A stretch of DNA of 39,466 nucleotides from Hyphomicrobiales bacterium (GCA_900470965.1 UCCS01000139.1:1-39466), one strand, 5' to 3'. Shown: positions 1 to 9,272, counted from the stretch's first letter. A program made the numbers and translations. The notes: a model not told the origin generated them from the sequence alone.

Positions 1-723
1 GTCCATCCATGCGGCGTCACTCCAGGAGAACGGGTCGATCGAGGCGACGACGGAGGCGGTCGACGGCGCCGGCTCTGCCGCCCGTGCCACCGGATCAGCC
101 TTCTGGGCGAGAAGATTGCCGTGCCGATCGAGGATCTCGAACTTATAGCGCTCACCAACGGTAAGATGAGGGATGAATATCTCCCATATGCCGGCCTGCG
201 GGCGAAGTCGCATCGGATGACGGCGGCCGTCCCAGGAATTGAAGTCGCCGACGACCGATACGCGCCGAGCATTCGGTGCCCAGACGGCGAAGCGTACGCC
301 GGCCACTTTGTCGACTTCAAGCGGGACGGCGCCCAGTGCTCTGGTGAGATTATAATGCGTGCCTTCCGAAATGAGATGAAGGTCGAGCTCGCCAAGCAGC
401 GGCCCGAAACTGTAGGGATCATCGGTGAGCTGGACCCCGTCTGGCCAGTGGATCCTCAGACTGTAAGGGCCATGGTCGGCAAGGATTGCTCCAAAGAGGC
501 CGGCCGGGTGAACGAGATCGGCCGAAGCAAGCGGTGCACCACTCTGGCGATCGATCACCTCAAGTCCCAATGCTCCAGGAAGAAAAGCTCTGAAGCTGAA
601 GCGGCCGTCACCGGCCGGGTGCATGCCGAGGATCGAAAAAGCATCGCCATGCCTTCCCTCGGTGAGAGCTTGCAGCGCATCCGCCTCCACACCGAAGAAG
701 ATGTCGGCGAGGTCGGTTATCAT
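1..723 (-). CDS. glgB: 1,4-alpha-glucan branching enzyme, N-terminal part (runs off the window)
   Basis: The first 241 codons of a GlgB-type branching enzyme, which makes alpha-1,6 branches in glycogen-like glucan; the rest lies left of base 1. The protein begins MITDLADIFFG. It shows the short N-terminal module (GRHGDAFSILGMHP near residue 25) and then a CBM48 module (VRFAVWAPNARRVSVVGDFNSW, given here only by its key WAPNA and GDFNSW motifs, around residues 125-145). The GH13 catalytic barrel is not reached, so catalytic residues cannot be checked. The start ATG overlaps the treS stop in an ATGA (720-723), which implies translational coupling. As the last visible gene of glgE-treS-glgB, it would branch the linear glucan that GlgE makes. 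The family call is firm from the CBM48 layout and the operon. Confidence 0.9.
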   Translation of the reverse strand, partial: MITDLADIFFGVEADALQALTEGRHGDAFSILGMHPAGDGRFSFRAFLPGALGLEVIDRQSGAPLASADLVHPAGLFGAILADHGPYSLRIHWPDGVQLTDDPYSFGPLLGELDLHLISEGTHYNLTRALGAVPLEVDKVAGVRFAVWAPNARRVSVVGDFNSWDGRRHPMRLRPQAGIWEIFIPHLTVGERYKFEILDRHGNLLAQKADPVARAAEPAPSTASVVASIDPFSWSDAAWMD

Positions 724-3700
724 AAGCGGGTCTCCGAAAGTCGGGTCAGGATGTTGGCAAAGCCATTGAGCGGGATCGGCAGCCATTTCGGACGGTTTCG
801 CGCTTCATAGGCGATCTCGTAGGCGGCCTTTTCGAGGAGGAAAATGTCGAGGACGCGCCGGATCTCTTCCGAGGTCTTCGGCAGATCGGGTGAGGCTGAA
901 AGCGCCTTGACATAGGCCTGCAGGAACACCTGTTCTGCGCTTCTGCCAAAACGGGTAATGACCTCACGACGCCGTGCATCGTGGTGATCGGATATCGCGT
1001 CATTTTCGAGCATGGCAGTCGCCGTCAGGTAGTCCAGCGAACGTAACAGGCCGGCAGCGTCACGGAGTGGGCTTGTCTTGGCCCTTCTTTCAGCGAGGTT
1101 GCGTGCCGGTTCTCCCTCGAAATCGATGATGACGGCATCGCCTTCGGTGACCAGGATCTGGCCAAGGTGAAAGTCCCCATGCGTCCGGGTCAGCAGCGTG
1201 CCTCTTGCCTGGCCAGCGAGATCTCCGGCGAGTTTGATGATCCGGTCCTGTTTGCCAAGAAGAAGCCCGATACGCTCACGAAGGTCGCCATCGACGTCTT
1301 CGCCGATGTCGACCAGTTTGGAAAACGCATAGGCGATTTCGCCGGTGACGGATTTTCTGATGACATCGACGTCCCCATCGCCCGCCCGGAACGGTGAAAA
1401 TGCCTCGTCTTCGGTCGGTCGTGACAGGAGCACATGCAGTTCACCAAGCCGCTCTCCGACCATGGCAACGAAGGTCAGTAGTGGTTGCAACTGCTCGTCG
1501 GCCGTCTCAATTGCGGTTTCGGTCATGACGATCTCGTCGGCAACCCGCCGGAGATTGCCAAGCATCCAATTCCACGCATCACCCTGGTTGCGGATGGCAC
1601 CCTGGACGATGATCAGGGTCGAGCGCCTGCCTTCGCCATCGGTGCGTACAACCTCGCCAAGCAACGGTGCGGTATGTTCATATCCGTGCTCGGTCAGATG
1701 GCGGGTCATTTCGACTTCGGGATGGACGCCGATGAAGATATGGCGGATGAGCTTGATCATCGCCAGGTCGCCGACAATGAGCGAGCTGTTCGACTGTTCG
1801 GCCGATAGCCAGCGGATTGGCATGTCGTCGCTCAGCGCCAGACAATCGATCCGGTCGGTACCAACGAACTCGATCTGGCCTGTCCGACCGCTGACGATCG
1901 AGCGGTCGCAGAGCCCTCTCAGGATGCCGCGTGCCATTGTTTCGACCGCAAAACCATCGGTTAGGAAGCCGACACGCCTGCCCTGTCTTATACGCGCAAG
2001 CGACAGCTGTTGGCCAAGCACGTTCGGCGCCGTGTCGTCCCATTCGGCTGCCAGCGGCAGCTGGTAGGTTTCGACATGATCGGGAAGCACGGCCTCCAGC
2101 TCGCCGAGCACGACACCCTCGGCAAACGGAATGGGTGACGCCGAGACAAGCCGCGCCTCTTGAAGGGGCTGGTCCTTGGCGCCGAACCAGCGGCGCTTGG
2201 ACAGATAGGCCGGCAGAATATCGCGGCTGAGGATCGCCGCATGCTGGGGCTGTTCGACGAGCTCCGTCAGACTGCGCCGGACGACGAGCGTGAGGAAGTC
2301 GGCCAATTGCTCGGGCGGGGCCATGCGCCAGGCGGGACCATCTGCTTCGGCATTGAGCTGGAACCAGAAAAATCCATAGGGAGGCAAGGTCAGCAGATAG
2401 GTCAGCTGGCCGATCGGCGGGAAAGGCGACATACCGGTCAGCTCGATGGGAATGCGGCCTTCGAAGGCTGATAGGTCGAGCTCGACAGCCTGGGGGAGCC
2501 GCGAGAGATTGACCACGCACAGGATGACTTCGTCGTCATGCTCGCGAAGATAGGCAAGAATGCGCCGGTTGCTCGGCGTGAGAAAACGCAGCGTGCCGCG
2601 CCCGAAGGCGCTGTGGCGGCCGCGCAATGCCAGCATGCGCCGGGTCCAGTTCAACAGGGAATGGGCATCGGAGACCTGTGCCTCGACATTGAGGGCCTCG
2701 AACCCATAGAGCGCATCGGCAACCAGCGGCAAGACGAGGCGAGCGGGATCTGCTCGCGAAAAGCCACCATTGCGGTCGGGCGACCATTGCATCGGCGTTC
2801 GCACGCCATCCCGGTCGCCAAGATAGATATTATCGCCCATGCCGATCTCGTCTCCATAGTAGACGACGGGCGTACCGGGCATGGACAGGAGAAGCGCGTT
2901 CATCAATTCGATACGCCGGCGATCACGCTCCATCAGCGGCGCCAGGCGGCGACGGATGCCCAGGTTGATCCGGGCGCGCTTGTCGGATGCATAGGTCTCC
3001 CAGAGATAGTCGCGCTCGGCGTCGGTCACCATTTCCAGTGTTAGCTCGTCATGGTTCCTCAGGAAGATCGCCCATTGGCAGGTCTCGGGTATGTCGGGCG
3101 TCTGCCGCATGATGTCGGTGATCGGAAAGCGGTCTTCCTTGGCGATCGCCATGTACATGCGCGGCATCAACGGGAAATGGAAAGCCATGTGGCACTCGTC
3201 GCCATTCCCGAAATATTCGCGTGTGTCCTCCGGCCACTGGTTTGCCTCGGCTAGCAGCATCACGCCCGGATGGGTGGCATCTAGCGCTGCGCGGATCTGT
3301 TTCAGGATCGCGTGAGTTTCGGGCAGGTTCTCGTTGTTGGTGCCCTCACGCTCCACTAGATAGGGGATCGCGTCGAGCCGAAAGCCGTCGATCCCGGTTT
3401 CGAGCCAAAAGCGCATGATATCGATGAGCTCCTCCATCACCCGGGGATTGTCGAAGTTCAGGTCCGGCTGATGGGAATAGAAGCGGTGCCAGTAATAGGC
3501 ACCGGCGACCGCATCGAAGGTCCAGTTCGATTTTTCCGTATCCAGGAAGATGATGCGGGTCTCGGGAAATTTCTGGTCATTGTCGGACCAGACGTAAAAA
3601 TCGCGGTCAGGGCTGCCGGCCGGCGACTGCCTGGCGCGCTGGAACCAGGGATGCTGGTCGGATGTATGGTTGATGACGAGCTCGATGATTACCCGGATAT

Positions 3701-4013
3701 TGCGTTCGTGGGCGGCCGCGACGAATTTGCGGAAATCGTCGATCGTCCCGTAATCGGGACTGACATTGCGATAGTCGGCAATGTCGTAGCCGTCATCGCG
3801 CCGTGGCGAGGGAAAGAATGGCAGGAGCCAGATGGCGTTGACGCCGAGCGCGGCGATATGATCGAGTTTCTGATAAAGGCCCTCGAAATCACCGATCCCA
3901 TCGCCGTTGGCGTCGTAGAAGGACTTGATGTGCAACTGATATATGATCGCATCCTTGTACCAGAGCACGTCGTCAGTGATCGTTTTTCTGTCTTCCGTGA
4001 AGGCTATGTCCAT
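720..4013 (-). CDS. treS: trehalose synthase fused to maltokinase (TreS-Mak)
   Basis: A 1097-residue bifunctional protein. The N-terminal GH13 trehalose synthase (about residues 15-560) interconverts trehalose and maltose. It shows the nucleophile D214 in GFRLDAIPYL, acid/base E256 in LLAEANQ and the third acid D322 in RNHDEL. The C-terminal half (about 620-1097) is a maltokinase, which makes maltose 1-phosphate with ATP. It has YLSKRRWFGAKDQ at its start, then HGDFHLGQ (H945) and VIIDFEGEP (D964), the kinase catalytic and metal motifs. A longer open frame reaches 4157, but ATG 4013 is chosen: it follows GGGGAGG at 7 bp and lies one base after the glgE stop. The fusion hands maltose directly to the kinase. 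Product and domain order are well supported by known TreS-Mak fusions. Confidence 0.95.
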   Translation of the reverse strand: MDIAFTEDRKTITDDVLWYKDAIIYQLHIKSFYDANGDGIGDFEGLYQKLDHIAALGVNAIWLLPFFPSPRRDDGYDIADYRNVSPDYGTIDDFRKFVAAAHERNIRVIIELVINHTSDQHPWFQRARQSPAGSPDRDFYVWSDNDQKFPETRIIFLDTEKSNWTFDAVAGAYYWHRFYSHQPDLNFDNPRVMEELIDIMRFWLETGIDGFRLDAIPYLVEREGTNNENLPETHAILKQIRAALDATHPGVMLLAEANQWPEDTREYFGNGDECHMAFHFPLMPRMYMAIAKEDRFPITDIMRQTPDIPETCQWAIFLRNHDELTLEMVTDAERDYLWETYASDKRARINLGIRRRLAPLMERDRRRIELMNALLLSMPGTPVVYYGDEIGMGDNIYLGDRDGVRTPMQWSPDRNGGFSRADPARLVLPLVADALYGFEALNVEAQVSDAHSLLNWTRRMLALRGRHSAFGRGTLRFLTPSNRRILAYLREHDDEVILCVVNLSRLPQAVELDLSAFEGRIPIELTGMSPFPPIGQLTYLLTLPPYGFFWFQLNAEADGPAWRMAPPEQLADFLTLVVRRSLTELVEQPQHAAILSRDILPAYLSKRRWFGAKDQPLQEARLVSASPIPFAEGVVLGELEAVLPDHVETYQLPLAAEWDDTAPNVLGQQLSLARIRQGRRVGFLTDGFAVETMARGILRGLCDRSIVSGRTGQIEFVGTDRIDCLALSDDMPIRWLSAEQSNSSLIVGDLAMIKLIRHIFIGVHPEVEMTRHLTEHGYEHTAPLLGEVVRTDGEGRRSTLIIVQGAIRNQGDAWNWMLGNLRRVADEIVMTETAIETADEQLQPLLTFVAMVGERLGELHVLLSRPTEDEAFSPFRAGDGDVDVIRKSVTGEIAYAFSKLVDIGEDVDGDLRERIGLLLGKQDRIIKLAGDLAGQARGTLLTRTHGDFHLGQILVTEGDAVIIDFEGEPARNLAERRAKTSPLRDAAGLLRSLDYLTATAMLENDAISDHHDARRREVITRFGRSAEQVFLQAYVKALSASPDLPKTSEEIRRVLDIFLLEKAAYEIAYEARNRPKWLPIPLNGFANILTRLSETRL

Positions 4014-4014
4014 C

Positions 4015-7000
4015 TCAGGCCTCCCCTGCCCTGACCCGCCATATGGCGAAAGGCAAATGGGCCGGGTCCAGCCTGATCGTTTGCCATTTTCCGGTTCGCG
4101 TGAAATTCTGGCCAGTGACGAGATCCTCCAATGCGAGCGTGCCTGTATCGGCCACACCGTACTGCCAGAGCGGGAATTCGACGTTGCTTTCCTCGATGCC
4201 GTTGGGATTGAGCGTCACCGCGATCAAGAGGGCGTTGTGGCGTCCGGCCCCCGCCTTTTCGAAAAACATGATCTTTTGGTTCGACGAGGGCAGCAGCGTC
4301 AGGCCGAGATGCGATTGCAGCGCGAGATTGTCCCTGCGGATCCGGTTAAGCATGGCGATTTCCGCCTTGATATTGCCCGGGCGGTCGTAGTCCCAGGCGC
4401 GGATTTCGTATTTTTCGCTGTCGGCATATTCCTTGCGCTTGGCGTCGGGGCGCCCTTCGCAAAGCTCGAAGCCGTTATAGACGCCCCAGAGACCGGAGAG
4501 CGTTGCGGCAAGCGCAGCGCGTATGACATAGGCAGGACGCGGCGCGTTCTGCAGGAAATCCGGGTTTATGTCATGCGTGTTGACGAAGAAGTGCGGGCGG
4601 AAAAATTCGCGAGCCTCGCTCGTCGTGAGCTCGCTCATATACTGCTCGAGCTCCCATCTTTCGTTGCGCCAGGTGAAGTAGGTGTAGGATTGTGAGAAGC
4701 CGATCTTGGCCAGACGATACATGACCTTCGGGCGGGTGAAGGCCTCCGACAGGAATATGACGTCTGGATGGCGCGCCCGGATATCCCCGATCATCCATTC
4801 CCAAAAGGGAAAGGGTTTTGTATGCGGGTTGTCGACGCGAAACAGCTTGACCCCTTCATCGACCCACATCTCGACGATGTCGCGCAGTTCCGCCCAGAGC
4901 GCTGGTATGGCGTCCTCGGCGTAAAAATCGACATTGACAATGTCCTCGTATTTTTTCGGAGGGTTTTCGGCGTAACGAATGGTGCCGTCGGGGCGCCAGT
5001 CGAACCAGCCGGGATGTTCGCTCAGCCAGGGATGGTCGGGAGAGGCCTGGATTGCGAGATCGAGCGCGATTTCTAATCCAAACCGCCTCGCTTCATCAAC
5101 CAGGCGCTCGAAGTCGTCGAAGGCGCCGAGCTCAGGATGAATGGCCTCGTGGCCGCCGGCTTCCGATCCAATCGCGTAAGGGCTGCCGGGATCGGCGGGG
5201 GCGGCGACCAGTGAATTGTTGCGGCCCTTCCTGTTGGTGCGGCCGATCGGATGGATCGGCGGGAAATAAAGAACGTCAAACCCCATGTCGCGGATCGCCG
5301 GCAGGCGTGCGATGACGTCCTCAAACGTACCGTGGCGGTTCGGATCGCCGCTCTGCGAGCGCGGAAAAATCTGGTACCAGCTCGCGAAGGCCGCCTCGCG
5401 CCGCTCCGACTCGACGCGATACACAGCTGATCGGGACTTGAAGGGCCGCCGATCGGCAAAACTCATCAGCTCGGCCATTCGCGGGGCAAGCAGGATGTCG
5501 AGCTTGCCCATGCCTTCACGGCGCTCGAGTTCGGCCAGGAATGCGCCAAGCTCGGTCCGTTGCTCGATCCTCATGGTGTCGGCGGGCTCAGCCGCGGCCC
5601 TGGCAATGAGTTCCTGCCCCTCGATCAACTCCAGCCGCAGGTCGAGCCGGGCCTCGTGCTTTTTAAGAAGTTCGTACCGGAAGATGGCGAAGGGGTTTTT
5701 CCAGGCTTCCACGCAAAATTCGAAACGGCCTACCCGATCGAGAACGAAACTCCCTTGCCATCGGTCATTTTCGGAAAGTGCCATGCGTGCCTCATGCCAT
5801 TCCCCTTGGCCGCGTGGACGATAGAGAAGTGCCGCTGACAGGGGGTCGTGACCGTCGGTGAAGATATCGGCCTCGACCATGACGGCCTCGCCGATGATGC
5901 GTTTGACAGGAAACCGACCGTCGTCAACCTGCGGCTCGACTTTTTCGATGGCGATGCGGGGCGATCGCGTGGCGTCATTAAGCACCAACTCCCCTGCTTC
6001 GGCCGTTATGGCGGGACGAGCTCGGGTTGCAATGACGCAGACCTCGCCGGGGCCGAGACGTCGGCCGGCCGAGACCGCATCGACGGGCACGAATGGCGAG
6101 ACCAGGCGATTGAGGATCGTTTCGGGGACGGTGCCTGGGCGACGCAAGTCCCTGTTGACTGCTATCAGCCGCACCTCCTCGGCAGTCCTGATATCTGGCC
6201 TGTTGGCCTGCGCGATGACCGTCACCTGAGGTGACATCTCGCTTTTGAGAAGCAGTCGCGGCCTGGACGCGTCGTTGTCATCCGATATCAGGTTACGCAA
6301 CTCGGTCGAAATATCGAAGGCGCCTTCAGCTTTAACACGACGCAGACCGCCACCATGGCCATGCGTCGGATCGAGCGGCAGCATTGCACCGAATTCGAAG
6401 CCCATCGGCACGAGAAGTCCGTCGCCGAACTCGACCGCCAAACGCAGCGCGCGGCGCGACCGTCTCTCACGGATCTCCCTGCTTTCCGTGCCGTGAGCAA
6501 GCCGCTTGGCGAAAGGCGCTTCCGGAAAGGCAATCTGCGGTCCGAGCGAGCGCTGCAGCCGATATTCCTCCAGGATCCAGCTTTCACGCAGATCCCACCA
6601 AGCAAACGACGAGAAGCTGCCATCGAAGCCGCAGTCGCGCAAAGCATGGCGCAGCGCAAAGTCGGTTCCCGGCGTATAGGCAAAATAGCGTGTTGTTGGG
6701 TTTGCAGCCCTGGAGGCAGCGATCAACTGCTGCCAGTCGCGGGGCGACAACACATCCAGCCCGACAATCCGGTAGCCGGCAATGCCGCAAGCGGCAAAGA
6801 CTGCCAACCGAGCCTGCCACTCCTCGATCACGGCGCTTGATGGGAAAGGCCCGGCTTCGAATGGCGTCACCGGCGATCGTCGCGGGTCGAGAGACAGCGA
6901 TTCCAGATCACGCTCTTCGCCACCCCGGCTGACGGCAAGGTCCAGCATCAATTCGACGCCACGTTCCTTTGCATCCCTTGCAAGGCTGGCGACGGCTTCG

Positions 7001-7233
7001 TCGCAGGGCCCTTGCAACTGAAGGGCCGGATCGAGCGCCTGGTAATCCAGCGCTGAAAAAAGACTCTCTCCGGTTCTCAGAAATGGTGGGGCTGAGAGTA
7101 CTGTATCGAAACCCAGAAACCGGGCATGATCGAAGACCTCCAACCATCGGTCCCTGCCAGATAACAAAAGCGGATTGACGTAGTAGATCCGCGGAGGATT
7201 GGTGGAAGCGGTCGGTTGAGATGCTGTCGTCAT
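4015..7233 (-). CDS. glgE: alpha-1,4-glucan:maltose-1-phosphate maltosyltransferase, long form
   Basis: GlgE extends alpha-1,4-glucan with maltose from maltose 1-phosphate. This 1072-residue version is about 400 residues longer than the actinobacterial enzyme. The canonical part begins near residue 425 with the maltosyltransferase N/S domain, followed by the GH13 barrel. Nucleophile D801 (LFRVDNPHTKPFPFW), acid/base E830 (FLSEAFTRP) and D888 (VNTHDINPDF) are all present. Residues 15-420 form a second GH13-like barrel (RIYYVNPLLL, LDLAVSRGG, GYRIVGLDVL). There the usual catalytic Asp after the Arg is missing, so it is probably non-catalytic. Start: ATG 7233 has GGAG 12 bp upstream; an in-frame GTG at 7251 is the alternative. 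It is the first gene of the operon and lies behind an EcfG-type promoter. Confidence 0.93.
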   Translation of the reverse strand: MTTASQPTASTNPPRIYYVNPLLLSGRDRWLEVFDHARFLGFDTVLSAPPFLRTGESLFSALDYQALDPALQLQGPCDEAVASLARDAKERGVELMLDLAVSRGGEERDLESLSLDPRRSPVTPFEAGPFPSSAVIEEWQARLAVFAACGIAGYRIVGLDVLSPRDWQQLIAASRAANPTTRYFAYTPGTDFALRHALRDCGFDGSFSSFAWWDLRESWILEEYRLQRSLGPQIAFPEAPFAKRLAHGTESREIRERRSRRALRLAVEFGDGLLVPMGFEFGAMLPLDPTHGHGGGLRRVKAEGAFDISTELRNLISDDNDASRPRLLLKSEMSPQVTVIAQANRPDIRTAEEVRLIAVNRDLRRPGTVPETILNRLVSPFVPVDAVSAGRRLGPGEVCVIATRARPAITAEAGELVLNDATRSPRIAIEKVEPQVDDGRFPVKRIIGEAVMVEADIFTDGHDPLSAALLYRPRGQGEWHEARMALSENDRWQGSFVLDRVGRFEFCVEAWKNPFAIFRYELLKKHEARLDLRLELIEGQELIARAAAEPADTMRIEQRTELGAFLAELERREGMGKLDILLAPRMAELMSFADRRPFKSRSAVYRVESERREAAFASWYQIFPRSQSGDPNRHGTFEDVIARLPAIRDMGFDVLYFPPIHPIGRTNRKGRNNSLVAAPADPGSPYAIGSEAGGHEAIHPELGAFDDFERLVDEARRFGLEIALDLAIQASPDHPWLSEHPGWFDWRPDGTIRYAENPPKKYEDIVNVDFYAEDAIPALWAELRDIVEMWVDEGVKLFRVDNPHTKPFPFWEWMIGDIRARHPDVIFLSEAFTRPKVMYRLAKIGFSQSYTYFTWRNERWELEQYMSELTTSEAREFFRPHFFVNTHDINPDFLQNAPRPAYVIRAALAATLSGLWGVYNGFELCEGRPDAKRKEYADSEKYEIRAWDYDRPGNIKAEIAMLNRIRRDNLALQSHLGLTLLPSSNQKIMFFEKAGAGRHNALLIAVTLNPNGIEESNVEFPLWQYGVADTGTLALEDLVTGQNFTRTGKWQTIRLDPAHLPFAIWRVRAGEA

Positions 7234-7290
7234 CACTCGGTGGGTCTCCACGCGTCCAATCGAATGGCCGATCTTGCAATTGCCGAGTTC

Positions 7291-7315
7291 AACCAGCGAA
7301 GGCTTTAGTTGTTCC
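7291..7315 (-). promoter_or_regulatory. candidate EcfG/RpoE2 stress promoter for glgE-treS-glgB
   Basis: On the minus strand GGAAC (7315-7311) is followed after exactly 16 bases by GGTT (7294-7291). The known alphaproteobacterial general-stress pattern is GGAAC-N16/17-CGTT, so three of four -10 bases match. It sits about 58 bp before the glgE ATG. Stress control of trehalose genes is known in rhizobia; its use here is inferred. Confidence 0.55.
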
Positions 7316-7461
7316 CTGGCGACGCGACACAGGATGAGGTCGACCGGTGGATGTCGCCGACGGTTCCATTTTATGAAGAGACATTATGTCGGATGGGCTT
7401 GGGGGCCCGACGGTTCCCCGCCGACCCCGTCCTGTGCGACTATTAACCCGGCACGCTACCC

Positions 7462-7860
7462 CTATGGATAGGAACGGTAGCGCGAACTGAAATGGGACAA
7501 GCTTGGGCCGCCCGTTTCGATATGATCGGTGACGGTCTTTGCCAGCGCAGCGAAATCGTAGGGCTTGGTCAGAAAAGCAGCACCCCTGATATGCGAAATA
7601 TCGACCTTGCGCCCTGACGTCACCCATATCGGAACGGATGATCTTGTCCTCCTCACAAGTCCGGCAAGGTCGAGACCTGTCAGGCCGCCAGGCATGTCGA
7701 CATCCGTGATGAGCGCCTCGATCTTGTCATGTCTGGAAAAAGCAGCCACCGCTTCGAGGACGGTCCCGCATTCGATCACCACGTGCCCCGCATCGATCAA
7801 CGCGTCGGCGAGCGCGAAGCGGATCAGCATTTCGTCTTCCACGATCAGCACTTTTGCCAT
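7462..7860 (-). CDS. single-domain response regulator (receiver only)
   Basis: A 132-residue protein made only of a CheY-like receiver. It shows the acidic pair in VLIVEDEMLIRFAL (residues 4-17), the phospho-acceptor Asp in ALITDVDMPGG (near residue 55), a Ser/Thr switch in IWVTSG, and the conserved Lys in FLTKPYDF. There is no output domain, so it likely acts in a phosphorelay or by protein contact, in the cytoplasm. The start is ATG 7860, with GAGGTG 6 bp upstream; the frame also opens further upstream to 7920. It lies 228 bp before glgE on the same strand, but glgE has its own promoter candidate, so they may be separate units. No cognate kinase is in the window. Similar orphan receivers are common in rhizobia. 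Confidence 0.88.
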   Translation of the reverse strand: MAKVLIVEDEMLIRFALADALIDAGHVVIECGTVLEAVAAFSRHDKIEALITDVDMPGGLTGLDLAGLVRRTRSSVPIWVTSGRKVDISHIRGAAFLTKPYDFAALAKTVTDHIETGGPSLSHFSSRYRSYP

Positions 7861-8057
7861 TCCCGCACCTCTATGTGTTGAGATGACAGAGGAACGTCGC
7901 GATGTCCCATTCCGATACAATTGACGACCAGAGACCTGCGTTTATGGTTAATCAATCGTGAATGAATGGTCGGCCTTGGATTACACGGGCTGACATTTGG
8001 AAGTGTGGCTTGTCGAAGGTGCGGAGTGGCAAACTCGATCCGCAGGGAACCACCTGC

Positions 8058-8079
8058 AAAAACCCCTCCCCGGCCGGGG
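8058..8079 (-). terminator. probable rho-independent terminator of the ElaB-like gene
   Basis: About 9 bp after the stop at 8088, the minus strand reads CCCCGGCCGGGG (8079-8068), then AGGGG and five T residues (8062-8058). The stem is short but very GC-rich and is followed by the T run. Confidence 0.5.
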
Positions 8080-8087
8080 CCGGTGCG

Positions 8088-8372
8088 CTATCGCGTCGAG
8101 CCGTAAATCCATGCGATGGCTGCGGTGATGGCAACAGCGGCAAGCGGATTGCTTTTGATCCACCCTCTGGCACCGTCAAGAAATCCTTCCTGCTTTTGCG
8201 GTTCGCTTGCTGGCGGCGCTCCGGCCACCGACGTGCTGGATTGCGAGACCGGATCGGAGGCTGGAAACGTATCCTCTAGGGCCTGGTCCAGCTCCCCCTT
8301 GTTTTCCTGCTCCTTGTTCTTGGCCTTGTCGAGTTCGTATGCCTTTACGGCGGGGGATTTCACGGCGTTCAT
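8088..8372 (-). CDS. small membrane-anchored stress protein, ElaB/YqjD (DUF883)-like tail
   Basis: A 94-residue protein with a charged N-terminal half (KAYELDKAKNKEQENKG), then the rhizobial motif LEDTFPASDPVSQ near residue 35, a Ser/Ala/Pro linker, and a C-terminal hydrophobic stretch (NPLAAVAITAAIAWIYG) ending STR. The tail resembles the single C-terminal membrane segment of ElaB/YqjD/DUF883 proteins, some of which bind ribosomes or the inner membrane under stress; the role here is not known. ATG 8372 is chosen because GGAG lies 8 bp upstream; the frame opens to 8630, but without protein-like sequence before this Met. It has a perfect EcfG-type promoter 29 bp upstream and a terminator after it, so it looks like a single-gene stress unit. 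Confidence 0.8.
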   Translation of the reverse strand: MNAVKSPAVKAYELDKAKNKEQENKGELDQALEDTFPASDPVSQSSTSVAGAPPASEPQKQEGFLDGARGWIKSNPLAAVAITAAIAWIYGSTR

Positions 8373-8400
8373 GTCTTTTCTCCACGTGTTCGCCCTTTTT

Positions 8401-8425
8401 AACGTCGTCCCGGTTTTGAAGTTCC
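8401..8425 (-). promoter_or_regulatory. EcfG/RpoE2-type stress promoter, full consensus match
   Basis: The minus strand reads GGAAC (8425-8421), 16 bases, then CGTT (8404-8401), the exact general-stress sigma consensus. The predicted transcript would start about 20 bp before the ATG at 8372, leaving room for the GGAG ribosome site. Confidence 0.75.
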
Positions 8426-8948
8426 GCGGCTGGCCGCAAGGGCGCTTTGAGGCCCTGAGACCAGAGACGTTCTGGTGCTTTGCCGGCGCCAGCTTGGCAT
8501 CTGCTGGCAGCGGCAGATTGGGCGGAGGATGAAGTAGTCGGGATCCTCCATGCCGAAACTGAAAGCTCTTCGGCGTCGGAGATCGCCGACCGGCAGGCAC
8601 GACCGATCGGCTTGGTCCCGTCTTCTTCACTACGACGGCGTAGGACGGTTGGGCTTATACGGCTTAGAAAAAGCGCTCCCGATAGGAAAGGACGCCTGGA
8701 GGCGGCTCACTGTCCGAGGGCGGCAGACGCGTGATCCAGGGTTCCGGCATGGGCTAAATCTGGTTGTCCCGTGTGCGCGGATCGGCGTTCACGTCGCGCT
8801 CCGGCTGGTCGGTCGGACAATTCCAGAACCGATGACACTACGCAGAACCAATGATATTATCGTCGGCCAGCGTCGGTAATCCCGGCTGTTCCTGGCCTGC
8901 CGGCGCGCGGCCGAAATCGCTTCTACGATCGGCCGCGATCATCGGCGA
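8426..8948. other. intergenic stretch, no supported gene
   Basis: About 520 bp between the stress promoter and the frameshifted small gene. A plus-strand frame of 109 codons (8550-8879) is open, but it has no convincing ribosome site, is very Arg-rich and resembles no family I know. I treat it as non-coding. No terminator or repeat stands out. Confidence 0.5.
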
Positions 8949-9231
8949 TCATGTCAACTTCCCGACCAGAGCCGCATAGTCGGAGAACGTGAAACGTTGG
9001 CCACGCTGATGGGCCTGGTTCGCCAGGCTTAGGAGGTGGATCGGAAACAGGACGGCGGCCTGATTGGCCTCGGATAGCTGATGGGTGTCGTCCTGCTCGA
9101 CAGCGCTTCTTGCCCGTTCGAGTGCAGCGCCAATTTCCTTGTGCCTCCAGCACGCCCCTATCGGCCAGCGTCTCGCAGAGCGAGGCGAGCGCCATGACCA
9201 TGCCTTCCAGTTGAAGATTGGCGGTATTCAA
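8949..9231 (-). pseudogene. small rhizobial hypothetical gene, broken by a +1 frameshift
   Basis: The frame starts at TTG 9231 behind a strong GGAGG 5 bp upstream and reads MNTANLQLEGMVMALASLC, then ETLADRGVLEAQ. After that it turns into Arg/Pro-rich nonsense. Removing one base from the CC at 9137-9138 restores a continuous reading: EIGAALERARSAVEQDDTH, then SEANQAAVLFPIHLLSLAN and YAALVGKLT, stop at 8949. That matches the type of a common rhizobial hypothetical protein of about 94 residues. The span (283 bp) is a multiple of three plus one. It lies 41 bp after the DUF6894 gene on the same strand, so the two were probably cotranscribed. Either a true pseudogene or a one-base sequence error. 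Confidence 0.7.
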
Positions 9232-9272
9232 ATTGTCCTCCAGCGATGGGGTTGGTGTGCGATCCTGGCCCG

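Noticed and set aside
7601..7800. Possible output domain for the receiver at 7462-7860
   Set aside because: The frame ends soon after the conserved Lys; no effector domain is encoded.
8550..8879. 109-codon plus-strand frame
   Set aside because: No convincing ribosome site, no domain, and no promoter of any type seen on that strand.
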